Shown: positions 9,238 through 18,795, counted from the first letter of the stretch. The stretch: 62,492 bases of DNA from an uncultured Pirellulaceae bacterium (GCA_905480545.1 CAJQQR010000094.1:1-62492); one strand, 5' to 3'. The notes: a model not told the origin generated them from the sequence alone. Made by a program: numbers and translations.

Positions 9238-10416
9238 GTGAGCGAAAGAAAACCCACTGACGACCACGCCGAATCTGTATCGCAAATGGGTGTCGGGTCG
9301 GCGGATAATGGCTGCAAAAGTAAACCAGCGAATGCTGTTTCGAAACTTGCTCGTTTGGACGATCGAGCTCCAGACCTACCCATCGATCATTCCTCAGTGG
9401 ATGGTTTCAGCGAAGAGGAGGCCTTGGCGGAAACACCATTGGCGGGCAAAGGATTGGCAGAAGCAGAATCAAGGAGCATGAAAGCGAAAAAACAATGCTG
9501 CCTCAATTGCCATGAGGTGCTATTGCCGCGATGCAGATATTGCGGCAATTGCGGACAGAAGGTCACCGATATCCGCGTTACGCTTTGGTTTCTCATCAGC
9601 GATTTTTTTGCTCAACAATTTGCAGTGGAAGGAAAGTTGTTTCGAAGCGTATCGACGCTGATGACTCGCCCGGGGAAGTTGACGACGGATTTTTGCAGCG
9701 GTCGTCGTGCCCGGTACTTTACACCGATTCAAATCTATTTGCTCAGCGGCGTCATCTTTTTCTTAATGATCGATGTTTTTTCAAGTTTCGACAGTCTCTC
9801 ACCAATTCAGGTTGACTCGACAGGATTTGTAGAAAAATTTGATTACGAAGGCACTAAGTCAATTAATTTAGGTGTGAGGAATGCTGAATTAACAGCGGAG
9901 CAATTTAAGGGATTCGTTGCAGCCACGCCAAAAGAACTTCCCCGGTACTTTGCGGAGAACGACATCAAAATGAATTCCATTGAGATGTTTTTTACGCAAG
10001 GTTTTCATCAACTGCTGCAACCGGGTGGGCTCAAAGCATTTGTAATGAATTATATTGGCATCTTTTCGCAATCGATCCTTTTGATGATGCCAGTCTTCGG
10101 ATTTTTGGTCTACGGATTGTATTGGCGTCAGTCCGAGGGACTTGTTCAAGCTGTGGTTTTCTCAGCCCACATCCATTCGTTCAATTACATCGTTTTGGTT
10201 TTCATTTCGATCGTGTCCTTGGCTTTGAATATTGATTGGATGGTGAGATTGCTGCTCATTGCCAACTTCGGCTATCTGATTGTCGCATCGAAAAATGTTT
10301 TTGGTGGCGGTTATTTTGCAGCTTTGGCCAAGTCGTCGATCGCATTGTTTGTCTACTTTATTGCCATTACGATTTTCGTAATTTTATTGTTTCCAGTCGT
10401 GGTTCTCACGATGTAA
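9238..10416 (+). CDS. DUF3667-type zinc-ribbon membrane protein
   Basis: 392 residues from a GTG at 9238 that has only a weak ribosome site; an internal ATG at codon 17 is an alternative. After about 85 polar residues comes a cysteine cluster CCLNCHEVLL..CRYCGNCG, a zinc-ribbon, followed by a segment (WFLISDFFAQQF, LMTRPGKLTTDF, RARYFTPIQIYLL) that matches the DUF3667 pattern of a ribbon leading into a membrane-proximal domain. Several hydrophobic helices fill the C-terminal half. Function of the family is unknown. The histidine kinase gene starts about 60 bases downstream on the same strand, so co-transcription is plausible. Confidence 0.75.
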   Translation: MSERKPTDDHAESVSQMGVGSADNGCKSKPANAVSKLARLDDRAPDLPIDHSSVDGFSEEEALAETPLAGKGLAEAESRSMKAKKQCCLNCHEVLLPRCRYCGNCGQKVTDIRVTLWFLISDFFAQQFAVEGKLFRSVSTLMTRPGKLTTDFCSGRRARYFTPIQIYLLSGVIFFLMIDVFSSFDSLSPIQVDSTGFVEKFDYEGTKSINLGVRNAELTAEQFKGFVAATPKELPRYFAENDIKMNSIEMFFTQGFHQLLQPGGLKAFVMNYIGIFSQSILLMMPVFGFLVYGLYWRQSEGLVQAVVFSAHIHSFNYIVLVFISIVSLALNIDWMVRLLLIANFGYLIVASKNVFGGGYFAALAKSSIALFVYFIAITIFVILLFPVVVLTM

Positions 10417-10476
10417 ATGTGGAACCATTTCGCAATGTCAAATATTCAATTCCAAATGTAAAATGTTCGTGTGCAA

Positions 10477-11337
10477 ATGACACAATCAGAATCAGACACT
10501 AACGAAACATTGCGTGAAATGGAACGTTTGCACGAGCGTGAGAAAACGCTCATCGGTTACGACTTGCATGACGGAATCGCGCAATGGGTGATCGGCGCAA
10601 AAATGAATTTAGACGCGATGTCTCGGAAGGGGATTTCCGAAAAAGATTGTCAAAAAATTGATGATGCGAGACAGTACTTGTCCGATACGATCGTAGATCT
10701 CAGGCGTATGGTGGGTGACCTTCGGGCAAGCTCAATCGATCCAGAGTCGATCGCACTTGAGTTGGAATTCTTGAATGTTCGATACCGCTGTGCAGATCTG
10801 GCGATTGATTTTTTCGCGGAAGAAAACCTTGCTGAATTACCGTCGTCGATATGCGGGGCGGTTTACCGGATAACTCAGGAATCCCTAAACAATATAAAAA
10901 AACACAGTCAAGCTAACGCAGTGAAAGTCATCTTGAGCCGCTCCGATGTACGGTGGCAATTGTCCGTTTTGGACAACGGCATCGGAATTGAAAATCGGCA
11001 ATCTGGAGCGAATCCAGATGGTCAAGGTTTCGGTCTACCCGGAATTTGGTTTCGCGCTGCGGCAACCGGTGGAACCGTGAAGCTCTTTTCCAAAGCGATC
11101 AGCGAAACAACGGAAGTGATCCGTCCAAATCAAGTCGAAAAGCTTAACAGTATAGAGCAACGTATTTCCGAGCAGCGCAGTTCGGAACGTTTGCCTCGCA
11201 AATTGATGAACGAGACAATTATTTATCCTGTGGAGCAATGGTTGAACGAGTCGGAAAATTCGATGCAACAAGAGCAAATAGGTCCGAATTTCGTTTGTGG
11301 AACACTGGTCAATGTTGAATGGCCGATTTCGGAATAG
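10477..11337 (+). CDS. Orphan NarL-class sensor histidine kinase without sensor domain
   Basis: About 286 residues from the ATG at 10477 (a GTG two codons earlier is possible). The protein begins almost at the dimerisation box: HEREKTLIGYDLHDGIAQ, with the phosphorylatable His near residue 31 (HisKA_3). The ATPase domain follows with the N-box ITQESLNNIKKHSQA, G1 DNGIGI and G2 GFGLPGI. There is no input domain or membrane helix, so it must receive its signal from another protein, perhaps the DUF3667 membrane protein encoded just upstream. Oddity: the last strand pair of the ATPase fold (GTVKLFSKA and GTLVNVEWPI) is split by about 60 extra polar residues. No response regulator is adjacent; the nearest single-domain one is at 45126. 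Confidence 0.85.
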   Translation: MTQSESDTNETLREMERLHEREKTLIGYDLHDGIAQWVIGAKMNLDAMSRKGISEKDCQKIDDARQYLSDTIVDLRRMVGDLRASSIDPESIALELEFLNVRYRCADLAIDFFAEENLAELPSSICGAVYRITQESLNNIKKHSQANAVKVILSRSDVRWQLSVLDNGIGIENRQSGANPDGQGFGLPGIWFRAAATGGTVKLFSKAISETTEVIRPNQVEKLNSIEQRISEQRSSERLPRKLMNETIIYPVEQWLNESENSMQQEQIGPNFVCGTLVNVEWPISE

Positions 11338-11413
11338 ACGAGTCATAGGGTGGCAGCCTTTTGCTGGTCCGGTAATGATTCGATCGTGAAATTATGGAAC
11401 CACTCGACATCGA

Positions 11414-11674
11414 CTAGGAAACCATGGTTTTTCGACTCAAATCAATGCTGGTATCGCGATTGCGCGAATCAGCATCCATGAAAGACGTTTGATTGAGTCG
11501 CTGTTTCATTTCTCTTGCTATCTGTGCGATGACACCTTCTCGTTGATTACGATTATTGGAAAGTAACTTTTTCCAATCGTCACCGAGTAACTCGCCCACG
11601 ACCCGATCCATCCCTTCATCCGATTTCAGGCGTCGTCGTAAAGCACGTCTCACTATTACGGCTAAGTTATTCAT
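11414..11674 (-). CDS. Small basic unknown protein
   Basis: 86 residues, beginning MNNLAVIVRRALRRRL, with AAGGAT eight bases before the ATG, a good ribosome site. Rich in arginine and lysine at the N-terminus, mixed charge after, with no membrane segment or cysteine. It is the last gene of a leftward run (sigma factor, kinase, exported protein, this gene), separated from the exported-protein gene by 39 bases. I do not recognise the family. The segment VVGELLGDDWKKLL looks helical. A role tied to the kinase cluster is inference from position only. Confidence 0.6.
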   Translation of the reverse strand: MNNLAVIVRRALRRRLKSDEGMDRVVGELLGDDWKKLLSNNRNQREGVIAQIAREMKQRLNQTSFMDADSRNRDTSIDLSRKTMVS

Positions 11675-11713
11675 TGTTAGATCCTTTTTTAAGGTTTAGA
11701 GATAGATTGAGGT

Positions 11714-12043
11714 TTAGAGATAGACAATGCAAGAATCGATTTTTCCTTGCGCATCCATCGCCTCCACGTGCACCTCGGCGATAAAGGGCGGTACATCAAT
11801 TTTTATAGAAAAAGTACCGTCAGGATTTACGTAGATCGTGCCGTTTGGTGCGGCTCCAGCAGAAACTGTAACGTCTACAGTACTTAAGTCTTCATCCGTG
11901 ACAGACCCTGTAATCGTGATCATTGTCCCGTCACTGGACGCGTTAGCCGTTATTTTCGGCGGGTTGTTTGGTGCAGCATAAGCGAGGCAAGGCGATGTAA
12001 TAGAGAGTAGGCATGCCGCCACAACGGAAACGCAAAATTACAT
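11714..12043 (-). CDS. Small exported Ig/cadherin-like protein with ATG-TAA lesion
   Basis: The mature part (PNNPPKITANASSDGTMITI to the C-terminus, about 85 residues) looks like a single beta-sandwich of the cadherin/bacterial-Ig kind: GSVTDEDLSTVDVTV and YVNPDGTFSIKIDVP. The signal peptide reads FCVSVVAACLLSITSPCLAYA. The natural start is the ATG at 12041-12043, preceded by AAAGAAG, but the very next codon is TAA (12038-12040). Either the original codon 2 (for example AAA) mutated to stop and the gene is dead, or translation starts at a GTG (12020-12022) that retains a shortened signal peptide of about 14 residues. It follows the kinase gene by 115 bases on the same strand, suggesting co-expression. 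Confidence 0.6.
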
Positions 12044-12158
12044 TTTTCTTCTTTCATCGATCAGTTGGAAAACAAGAAGCCTGAGAATGGCTTCTTCTCT
12101 ACCATAGTCGAGAAAGTCAATGAAAAACGGCTATCATTTTATGCGAGGACTGTCTCGG

Positions 12159-14438
12159 CTACTCATCCTCAAAGAATGCGTCGATGGAAAGATTGGATAG
12201 TGGATCGACGATTCCGTGCCAGTAAACGTAATCCATGATGGGCTCAAAATCATCCGTCGCGTCGATTATTGTTTGTAATGCTTTTGGTAACGGGAGGGGA
12301 AAGAAGTCATAGACCTTGCCACTCAAAACGGTCTTGGGCATTCCAGAGTCTCGAAGCTTTGTTAGCCACTCTGTGACTTTGTCCAATGCTTCGGGAGAAG
12401 GTGCGTCCGTGTAGGATCTGATGTAATGCGTGAGCACGAACACCAGGTATTCAGGCAAAGGGCCATTCTCGACAATTGCGATCAACATCGGGTCGACAGG
12501 CAGAGTCTCGATGCTGGCCATGTTCTCCCGCCTTCTTCTGAGACGGTAGTAGTTGTAATTTGCTTCAGCGTGCCGTGGTGATGTTTTCAGTATTTTCGCA
12601 AATCGATCGATGCAATCGGAAAGTGAGTTTTGCAAATTTCCGGCGCGACGGGCTCGAATGATATGCAGATTATTCTGATTGTTGAGATTAAATCGTTTTA
12701 GGTTTCGAAGTGTGGTTTCCGTCACTCCGATGGACCTTGTATCATCGTCCTGTAGCCTTTTTCTGCTCCCGGTTGTGGCCAGTAAAACTTCAGCCACTAA
12801 TCCGCGTTCTTCTTTGCCGTTGCCCGATTTCAACGCGTTCAGCATTGCAGTTGCTTCTTCATTCATTCCGCTGCGCGCGTACGCCATCGTTAAGAAGCAT
12901 TCCGCCAAAAACTTGCGTTTTGGATACGATTCAGAGCGTTCGATCGCCTTCTGAAAAATTTTGATCGAAAGAGGGAAGTTTCGGGCTTCCTGTGCCGCTT
13001 TTCCGTCGTCAATTAAAGACACAAATTGTTGCTGATTGAGGCGGAGTGAATACTGATAAAGCCACTGACACGCGGGAAAGATTCCGATCAAAACCACCGC
13101 CGCGATCAGAGTCTTGATCGGGTGGGTAATCACCCATCGACGCGATCGCTTTAACGTTGTTGCCTCGCCCCGCAGTCGTTTCGCAAGGGACGCGGCTGAT
13201 GCGGGGCGAAGCTCCGGTTTTAAACTGAGACAGCTTAAAATGAGTTTTTTAAAACTCGAGTTGATTCCTTTTACATGCGATAATCTGACTTTCGTCTTCT
13301 GTTGCCGCGCCAGCATGACTTTCGCGGCATCATTTTTTTGTGATTCATCTGGAATGTCACCAAATGGAAGCTTGCCCGTCAACATTTGATATAGCGTCAC
13401 GCCGAGCGAAAAAATGTCGGCAGAAGGCGTCATCTCAAAATCAAAATCTCCGTCGATAAAGGCCTGCAATTGCTCTGGTGGCATGTATGGAAGTGTTCCT
13501 CCAATTCGCCCCGTTTTTGAGTCAGACTTTGCCGACAAATTGAAGTCGAAAAGCATCGAATGGCCATCTGGCGCGATGAGGATATTAGTCGGCTTGATAT
13601 CACAATGCAAAAATCCTTTGCCATGTGAATACTCAAGTGCATCCGCGACGTCGGTTCCAACTTGCAGAACCGCGTCGATGAAATTCATTTTTGGAAGAGG
13701 TTTCGACGTGATTCGATCTGCTGACGAATCAGACGTTCGAGTACGAAAACACTCTTCTAGTTCTGCGACAAAATCTTTTTTTGTCGTTGCCACTTTCGAA
13801 TCTGCGTGCAAATCCACCAAAAGGTCAAATAATGTCACCTGACTAATCAATGGCATGCAGATCGCCGTAAAGCCATCCTCATCACTGGCAACGGTATAGA
13901 TTTCAACAATGCGAGGATGTTTCAAATGACCAAGAGTTTTGACCTCATCCAACGCGTTCCGCGTGATTTTCAGGACGACTCGACGTCGATCCACACTGAT
14001 CTGTTCGGCAAGAAAAACATGTGCGAAGGATCCACGTCCAATCTGCTCGAGGATTTGATAGTCGCCAAATGATTCACCGGGAGCAGGCCAAACGGTCTTC
14101 TTCTTTTCAGAATCGGTATCTGAATTCTCCAAGTAATGGTGGACTTGAAGGACTTGTAAGAGAGAGTGTTCGTAGTCAGGGAAATTTTGGACAAAGCTTT
14201 TTTGCCGGATGTCTTCACCTGCTTCTTTGCGACGACAGTACTCTTCATAAACGAGATCGAGAACTAATGAACGATGATTCTGAATCTCCGGATTCGCATC
14301 GATGATTTTCTGCGCGTTAAAGCTCTCGCCGCTCGCCTCGCGGCAAATCAAATTGGATACGTAGTCTCGTATCGATTCGCGACCGGCTTTAGTCTGGTTT
14401 AAAGAAGAGTCCGTTCCTGAATCATAGTCATTCATCAT
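12159..14438 (-). CDS. Membrane-anchored Ser/Thr kinase with TPR-like C-terminal region
   Basis: About 759 residues from the ATG at 14436-14438, which overlaps the sigma-factor stop by 11 bases; a longer upstream frame is unlikely. The kinase domain carries the glycine loop IGRGSFAHVFLAEQ (near 130), the catalytic lysine in VVLKI, a C-helix glutamate (DEVKTLGHLKHPRIV), the catalytic loop HCDIKPTN (near 276) and DFN in place of DFG, then GGTLPYMPPEQL. All key acids are present, so it should be active. One hydrophobic helix (near 434-455) anchors it, and the extracytoplasmic or distal part has helical repeat segments resembling TPRs. Such ECF-linked kinases are a known planctomycete feature; the translational overlap implies stoichiometric production with the sigma factor and possible phospho-control of it. 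Confidence 0.88.
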   Translation of the reverse strand: MMNDYDSGTDSSLNQTKAGRESIRDYVSNLICREASGESFNAQKIIDANPEIQNHRSLVLDLVYEEYCRRKEAGEDIRQKSFVQNFPDYEHSLLQVLQVHHYLENSDTDSEKKKTVWPAPGESFGDYQILEQIGRGSFAHVFLAEQISVDRRRVVLKITRNALDEVKTLGHLKHPRIVEIYTVASDEDGFTAICMPLISQVTLFDLLVDLHADSKVATTKKDFVAELEECFRTRTSDSSADRITSKPLPKMNFIDAVLQVGTDVADALEYSHGKGFLHCDIKPTNILIAPDGHSMLFDFNLSAKSDSKTGRIGGTLPYMPPEQLQAFIDGDFDFEMTPSADIFSLGVTLYQMLTGKLPFGDIPDESQKNDAAKVMLARQQKTKVRLSHVKGINSSFKKLILSCLSLKPELRPASAASLAKRLRGEATTLKRSRRWVITHPIKTLIAAVVLIGIFPACQWLYQYSLRLNQQQFVSLIDDGKAAQEARNFPLSIKIFQKAIERSESYPKRKFLAECFLTMAYARSGMNEEATAMLNALKSGNGKEERGLVAEVLLATTGSRKRLQDDDTRSIGVTETTLRNLKRFNLNNQNNLHIIRARRAGNLQNSLSDCIDRFAKILKTSPRHAEANYNYYRLRRRRENMASIETLPVDPMLIAIVENGPLPEYLVFVLTHYIRSYTDAPSPEALDKVTEWLTKLRDSGMPKTVLSGKVYDFFPLPLPKALQTIIDATDDFEPIMDYVYWHGIVDPLSNLSIDAFFEDE

Positions 14439-15036
14439 TCCGACGCTTTGATGTGCCACATGCTCTCGGCTCAAGCCGCTTGATAATACGACGGACGGTT
14501 TTTTCGTCGCATCCTAATTTTTCCGCGATTTCGGCGTAAGTCCTTCTATCAGCGCGCATTGTAACAACTTCACGAATATCCGGCGGTTGATTTGCGGTGA
14601 TGTTATTCAGAGTCTCGTTCGCGGATGCCCATGCGCTCGGCGTTGGGTTTTTGCCAGGATTGCGGTAATCCTCGTTTACATTGTTATCTACGATCGATTG
14701 TTCTTTCGAGACGTTAAATCGCGTCGTCTCCAACCGCTTGCGATTTTCGTCGATAACCTTGTTTGAAGAAATTTGTCTGAGATAAGCAATCAGGTGCCCA
14801 GGCTTTTCAAACTGCGGCAAAGATTTTGATTTTCTGAAAAACGATCCCCAAACCGCCTGAGAAAAATCGATAGAATCACACTGAGTTCGAATTTTATCGT
14901 TTAACTTCCGTCGCACCGCACGGATAATTGATGGGCCAAAGCGATCAACCAATTCGTTGGCTGCGTCCTGTGATCCGGCACGAACGTTGTCCATCAGCTT
15001 TCTGAATTCATCCTTGGAGAGACTGTTAGGGTCCAT
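14428..15036 (-). CDS. ECF-family RNA polymerase sigma factor
   Basis: 202 residues. Region 2 includes AGSQDAANELVDRFGPSIIRAVRRKL and a WGSFFRKSKSL segment that fits the DNA-melting part; region 4 near the C-terminus reads ADRRTYAEIAEKLGCDEKTV, a helix-turn-helix that recognises the -35 element. No anti-sigma gene of the usual membrane type is beside it; instead the start of the serine/threonine kinase gene overlaps its end. In planctomycetes several ECF groups are encoded with such kinases, and phosphorylation is thought to replace anti-sigma control. The ATG at 15036 has only a poor ribosome site. The promoter it would read cannot be assigned from sequence. Confidence 0.88.
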   Translation of the reverse strand: MDPNSLSKDEFRKLMDNVRAGSQDAANELVDRFGPSIIRAVRRKLNDKIRTQCDSIDFSQAVWGSFFRKSKSLPQFEKPGHLIAYLRQISSNKVIDENRKRLETTRFNVSKEQSIVDNNVNEDYRNPGKNPTPSAWASANETLNNITANQPPDIREVVTMRADRRTYAEIAEKLGCDEKTVRRIIKRLEPRACGTSKRRNDE

Positions 15037-15305
15037 TAGTGAATATCATTAAAGATGGTAACTTGGAGCAGGATTCGATGTTCGAATTCACAGGTAATTT
15101 AAGCTAAACGGCTGGAAAAGTCCACGAATTTTAGGAATTTCGACATGTCCAAATCCACTCCCCCTAAATTAGTGGTTCGCCAAAATGCGAGGAAAATCAG
15201 ATCGTGCTTTTCACTAAAAAAGGCATCATCACTGTGTTTATTTCGGTGCTATTGGGTGTTTTTCGCGACACAATTGAATCAAAGTCAGTTTAATCGGAAC
15301 AATTA

Positions 15306-17873
15306 ATGCGTTTCAAAGTCGTCGCAATATGCTTGCTCGCTGCCTCGGCCCTCATAGGGGGGTATGTCTTTACGGACTGGTATTCCGTGATCCCCGAATC
15401 GTCTCCGGCGACCTTCGTCGGCCGAGACTCTTGTGTCAAATGCCATCAAACCGAGGTCGATCGCTTCCATGGCTCGCATCATGACAAAGCCATGGACATT
15501 GCGAGCGAGGAAACAGTGCTTGCTTCGTTCAGTGGTGAAACTTTCACATCATTTGGGATCGAGTCCAGGTTTTACCGAGATGACGGTAGGTTCATGGTCC
15601 GCACCGAGGGGCCAAACGGAACGATTGAGGACTTTGAGGTCAAGTACGTTTTCGGTGTTGAACCGCTGCAGCAGTATATGGTTGAATTCGACCGCCCTGC
15701 GGACATGCCAAAAAATGAAATTGCGAGATTGCAGGTTCTTTCAATTTGCTGGGATACAAAAAAGAAAGAGTGGTTTCAGCTTCAGCCACCTGACGTGAAG
15801 GAAAAAATCGAACCAGGGGATCCACTGCATTGGACCGGGCGGACTCAATGCTGGAACACGAGTTGTGCCGATTGTCACTCCACGGATTTAAAAAAGAATT
15901 TTGACCTCGATTCGTTGACTTATCACACAACGTTTTCCGAAATTGATGTCAGTTGCGAAGCTTGCCATGGTCCGGGCAGTCATCACGTTATGATGGCGGA
16001 GAGCAATTCCTTTTTTTGGGATCGAAAACAGGGCTACGGTTTGGCGAAATTAAAGGGCGAGGACTCAACCAACCAAATTGAAACCTGTGCCAAGTGTCAT
16101 GCCCGACGCGGAGGAATTCAGGAAGGTTTTTGTGGCGGAAAAAGTTTTACCGATTACTATTCTCCGGAGCTGTTGACCGAACAAACTTATCATGACGATG
16201 GTCAGATTAAGGATGAAGTCTACGTCTACGGTTCATTCCTACAGAGCAAAATGTATCACGAAGGGATTCGTTGCACGGACTGCCACGATCCGCATTCGAC
16301 CAAAGTGAAATTTGATACCAACGAACTGTGTACTTCATGCCACGCGCATCCAGCGGGTAAATACGATTCGCCGAATCATCACCGTCATCAAGCGGGTTCA
16401 ACGGGGGCAAAATGTGTCGAATGCCATATGCCCTCAACGACTTACATGCATGTCGATCCGCGACGCGATCATAGCTTGCGAATTCCACGTCCGGACCTCA
16501 GCGTCAAACACAATACACCCAACGCTTGCAGCCAATGTCATATCGATTCGACCAAACTTCCGCCAACCGAACAGAAATTATTAGCGGGAAAACAGTATCT
16601 GGATTGGTTAACGCTTTCGAAAAAAAATAAAGTGATTGCTGATGAATTAAAGCGTCTTGATACTTGGGCAGAAAAGAGCGTTACCGATTGGTACGATGAA
16701 CCCAAACGACCTGATCATTATGCTGAAATTTTTCATCGCATCCGAAACGATGATGATGATAGCGATGCACACGACAAACTTCGCAGAATGGTCTCGGATC
16801 GGAAAACTGCGGACATCGTTCGCGCAACGGCGGCAATGGAACTTTCTCGAAATGCTCGAGAGCTTGAGCGGTCGGCGAGTCGTGCGTTTATGGGATCCGA
16901 CAAAGACAACATGAGTCCAACGATGAAGTTGCTTCAACAAGAGGAGAGCGTCCTCGTGATCCAGGGCTTGTTGCAAACGCTAGAAATCGAAATAGCGACA
17001 ATATTGAATGCTTCATGGAAAGCAAACTCGGAGATCGCGGTTGCGAATGCATTGACGAATTACGTCTCGACTTTGAAGGAACTGAGTGAGCATCCAGCAC
17101 TATTGGTTCGCATTGAAGCATCCCGAATCATGCTTCGGATTCCGTCTTCGATTCAGGAAAAGCACTTGGACTCCAAGGAAATGGAGGTTGTTAGCGCAGC
17201 GTTTGACGAGCTGGTGGCATCGGTGAAGAGCAATCAGGAAAGGGCCCGCACTCTTTTGGCATTGGGTTCGATTTATCAATTGAAATCCGAGGCAAACGAG
17301 CAACAGCGACGGCGTTTTAGTGCCAAGAAGTTGGTAGAGTCCGATCGGTATTTTGAGCTCGCAAGGCAAGCTTATCGCGATGCCGTACGAGTCGAGCCCT
17401 TGGAATCCGGCGCTCGTGGAAACTTGGCTGCAATGAATGAGCAATTGATTGGGCGGTTTAATCAGCAACTCGCGGAGCTCTCTGGCCAGACCGAATCACC
17501 AGTATTCAAAAAATTGACAACTCGGATTGCGGCTTTACGTGACGAGACGCGGGAACTTCGGAAAGGTGAACTCAACGTCTTGAGGGTTGAGGCCAAACGA
17601 GCGATTCAATCGCAAATCGGTGCGGCTGTTGTCGATCGATATGCCATGGCTTTGTATGTTGATAATCAAATTGAGGAGTGTGAAAAACAATTGAAAATAG
17701 CCGTAGGACTAGCGCCGGAGGATCCGACGATTCTTTTGCATTATGTTTTGATTCTGCAGAAACAACAAAAATTCGCCGGCGCACTTTTGCACGCTGACAA
17801 ACTACTAATTCTTGCTCCAAACGATCCGTCATACCGTCAACTTCGTGATGAAATTGCAAAGGAAGTTCGATAG
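15306..17873 (+). CDS. Octaheme cytochrome c with TPR-rich C-terminus
   Basis: 855 residues, with a signal sequence or N-terminal anchor (VVAICLLAASALIGGYVF). Eight CxxCH motifs are visible between about residues 43 and 409: CVKCH, CADCH, CEACH, CAKCH, CTDCH, CTSCH, CVECH and CSQCH, so the protein should carry eight covalent haems in the periplasm. The arrangement (cytochrome c554-like haem packing, then a long helical repeat tail with TPR-like segments at about 640-850) is typical of planctomycete and related multiheme-TPR proteins, which pass electrons between quinol-linked enzymes and terminal acceptors; the donor is not shown. There is no extra catalytic motif, so electron transfer is more likely than catalysis. 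The nitrilase gene and the quinone genes follow on the same strand. An imperfect hairpin before seven T lies just after the stop (17910-17938) and may end the transcript. Confidence 0.88.
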   Translation: MRFKVVAICLLAASALIGGYVFTDWYSVIPESSPATFVGRDSCVKCHQTEVDRFHGSHHDKAMDIASEETVLASFSGETFTSFGIESRFYRDDGRFMVRTEGPNGTIEDFEVKYVFGVEPLQQYMVEFDRPADMPKNEIARLQVLSICWDTKKKEWFQLQPPDVKEKIEPGDPLHWTGRTQCWNTSCADCHSTDLKKNFDLDSLTYHTTFSEIDVSCEACHGPGSHHVMMAESNSFFWDRKQGYGLAKLKGEDSTNQIETCAKCHARRGGIQEGFCGGKSFTDYYSPELLTEQTYHDDGQIKDEVYVYGSFLQSKMYHEGIRCTDCHDPHSTKVKFDTNELCTSCHAHPAGKYDSPNHHRHQAGSTGAKCVECHMPSTTYMHVDPRRDHSLRIPRPDLSVKHNTPNACSQCHIDSTKLPPTEQKLLAGKQYLDWLTLSKKNKVIADELKRLDTWAEKSVTDWYDEPKRPDHYAEIFHRIRNDDDDSDAHDKLRRMVSDRKTADIVRATAAMELSRNARELERSASRAFMGSDKDNMSPTMKLLQQEESVLVIQGLLQTLEIEIATILNASWKANSEIAVANALTNYVSTLKELSEHPALLVRIEASRIMLRIPSSIQEKHLDSKEMEVVSAAFDELVASVKSNQERARTLLALGSIYQLKSEANEQQRRRFSAKKLVESDRYFELARQAYRDAVRVEPLESGARGNLAAMNEQLIGRFNQQLAELSGQTESPVFKKLTTRIAALRDETRELRKGELNVLRVEAKRAIQSQIGAAVVDRYAMALYVDNQIEECEKQLKIAVGLAPEDPTILLHYVLILQKQQKFAGALLHADKLLILAPNDPSYRQLRDEIAKEVR

Positions 17874-17949
17874 CCGTATTGTCTGGTGCGTACAGCACGA
17901 TCGCTCTCTCGGAACAGCCGTCGGATCGTTTTTTTAAAGTAAACCCACC

Positions 17950-18795
17950 ATGAGTTCAGTTTATAAAATCGCCGGCGTTCAAATGGACATCAAGCTGGCA
18001 GAGATTGATGCGAATCGTACTGCAATGGCAGCACGCTTGATGCTTGCCCGGGAACAGGATGCGAAGGTGATCGTCTTTCCAGAATGTGCAACGACCGGTT
18101 ATTGTTTTGAAGGTTTTGATGAAGCCATGTCGGTAGCGGAATCTGCAGACGGGCCAACCTCGGAGTTTTTTCAGCAAACTTGTGCTGCGGAAAAGTGCTA
18201 CACCGTGTACGGTTTTCTGGAACAAAAAGAGGGCAAGTTGTTTAATAGCCTGAATCTGATTGGGCCGGACGGCCTGGTCGGAACTTACCGCAAGATCCAC
18301 TTGCCATTCCTCGGAGTGGACCGGTTTACCTCGGTTGGCGATTCGTTTGAAGTCTATGACCTGGGTTTTACACGAATTGGCATGCATATTTGTTACGACG
18401 GATCGTTTCCCGAATCGAGTCGGTGTCTTGCGATCAAGGGTGCGGACGTTTTGGTGCTGCCAACCAACTGGCCGCCCGGAGCACTTGCGGCAGCTGACGT
18501 GATTCCCAACGCGAGATCGATGGAGAACCACGCCTATTTTATTTCAGTCAATCGGGTCGGTTCGGAACGTGGTTTTGACTTTATCGGTAAAAGCAAGATT
18601 TGTGATTGTGATGGGGTTGATGTCGTATTTGAAAATCATCAAAACGAATCGATTTTTATCGCGGAAATTGATTCGTCCATCCCACGGAATAAAAAGTTAG
18701 TTCGCGTGCCCGGTAAGCATGAAATCGATCGATTCGAAGATCGGCACCCGGAAAAGTATGCGGACATCACACGATTGAAACGCTCGGGACAGTAG
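17950..18795 (+). CDS. Nitrilase-superfamily carbon-nitrogen hydrolase
   Basis: 281 residues. The catalytic triad of the superfamily is present: Glu in VFPECATTGY, Lys in YRKIHLPFLG and Cys in MHICYDGSFPE; a second conserved Glu stands in RSMENHAYF. Such enzymes hydrolyse amides or N-carbamoyl compounds in the cytoplasm. The sequence is closest in feel to the omega-amidase/N-carbamoyl-putrescine amidase branches, but the substrate cannot be fixed. It lies 76 bases after the cytochrome gene and 147 before ubiE, all in the same direction. No strong ribosome site precedes the ATG. There is no signal peptide. Confidence 0.88.
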   Translation: MSSVYKIAGVQMDIKLAEIDANRTAMAARLMLAREQDAKVIVFPECATTGYCFEGFDEAMSVAESADGPTSEFFQQTCAAEKCYTVYGFLEQKEGKLFNSLNLIGPDGLVGTYRKIHLPFLGVDRFTSVGDSFEVYDLGFTRIGMHICYDGSFPESSRCLAIKGADVLVLPTNWPPGALAAADVIPNARSMENHAYFISVNRVGSERGFDFIGKSKICDCDGVDVVFENHQNESIFIAEIDSSIPRNKKLVRVPGKHEIDRFEDRHPEKYADITRLKRSGQ

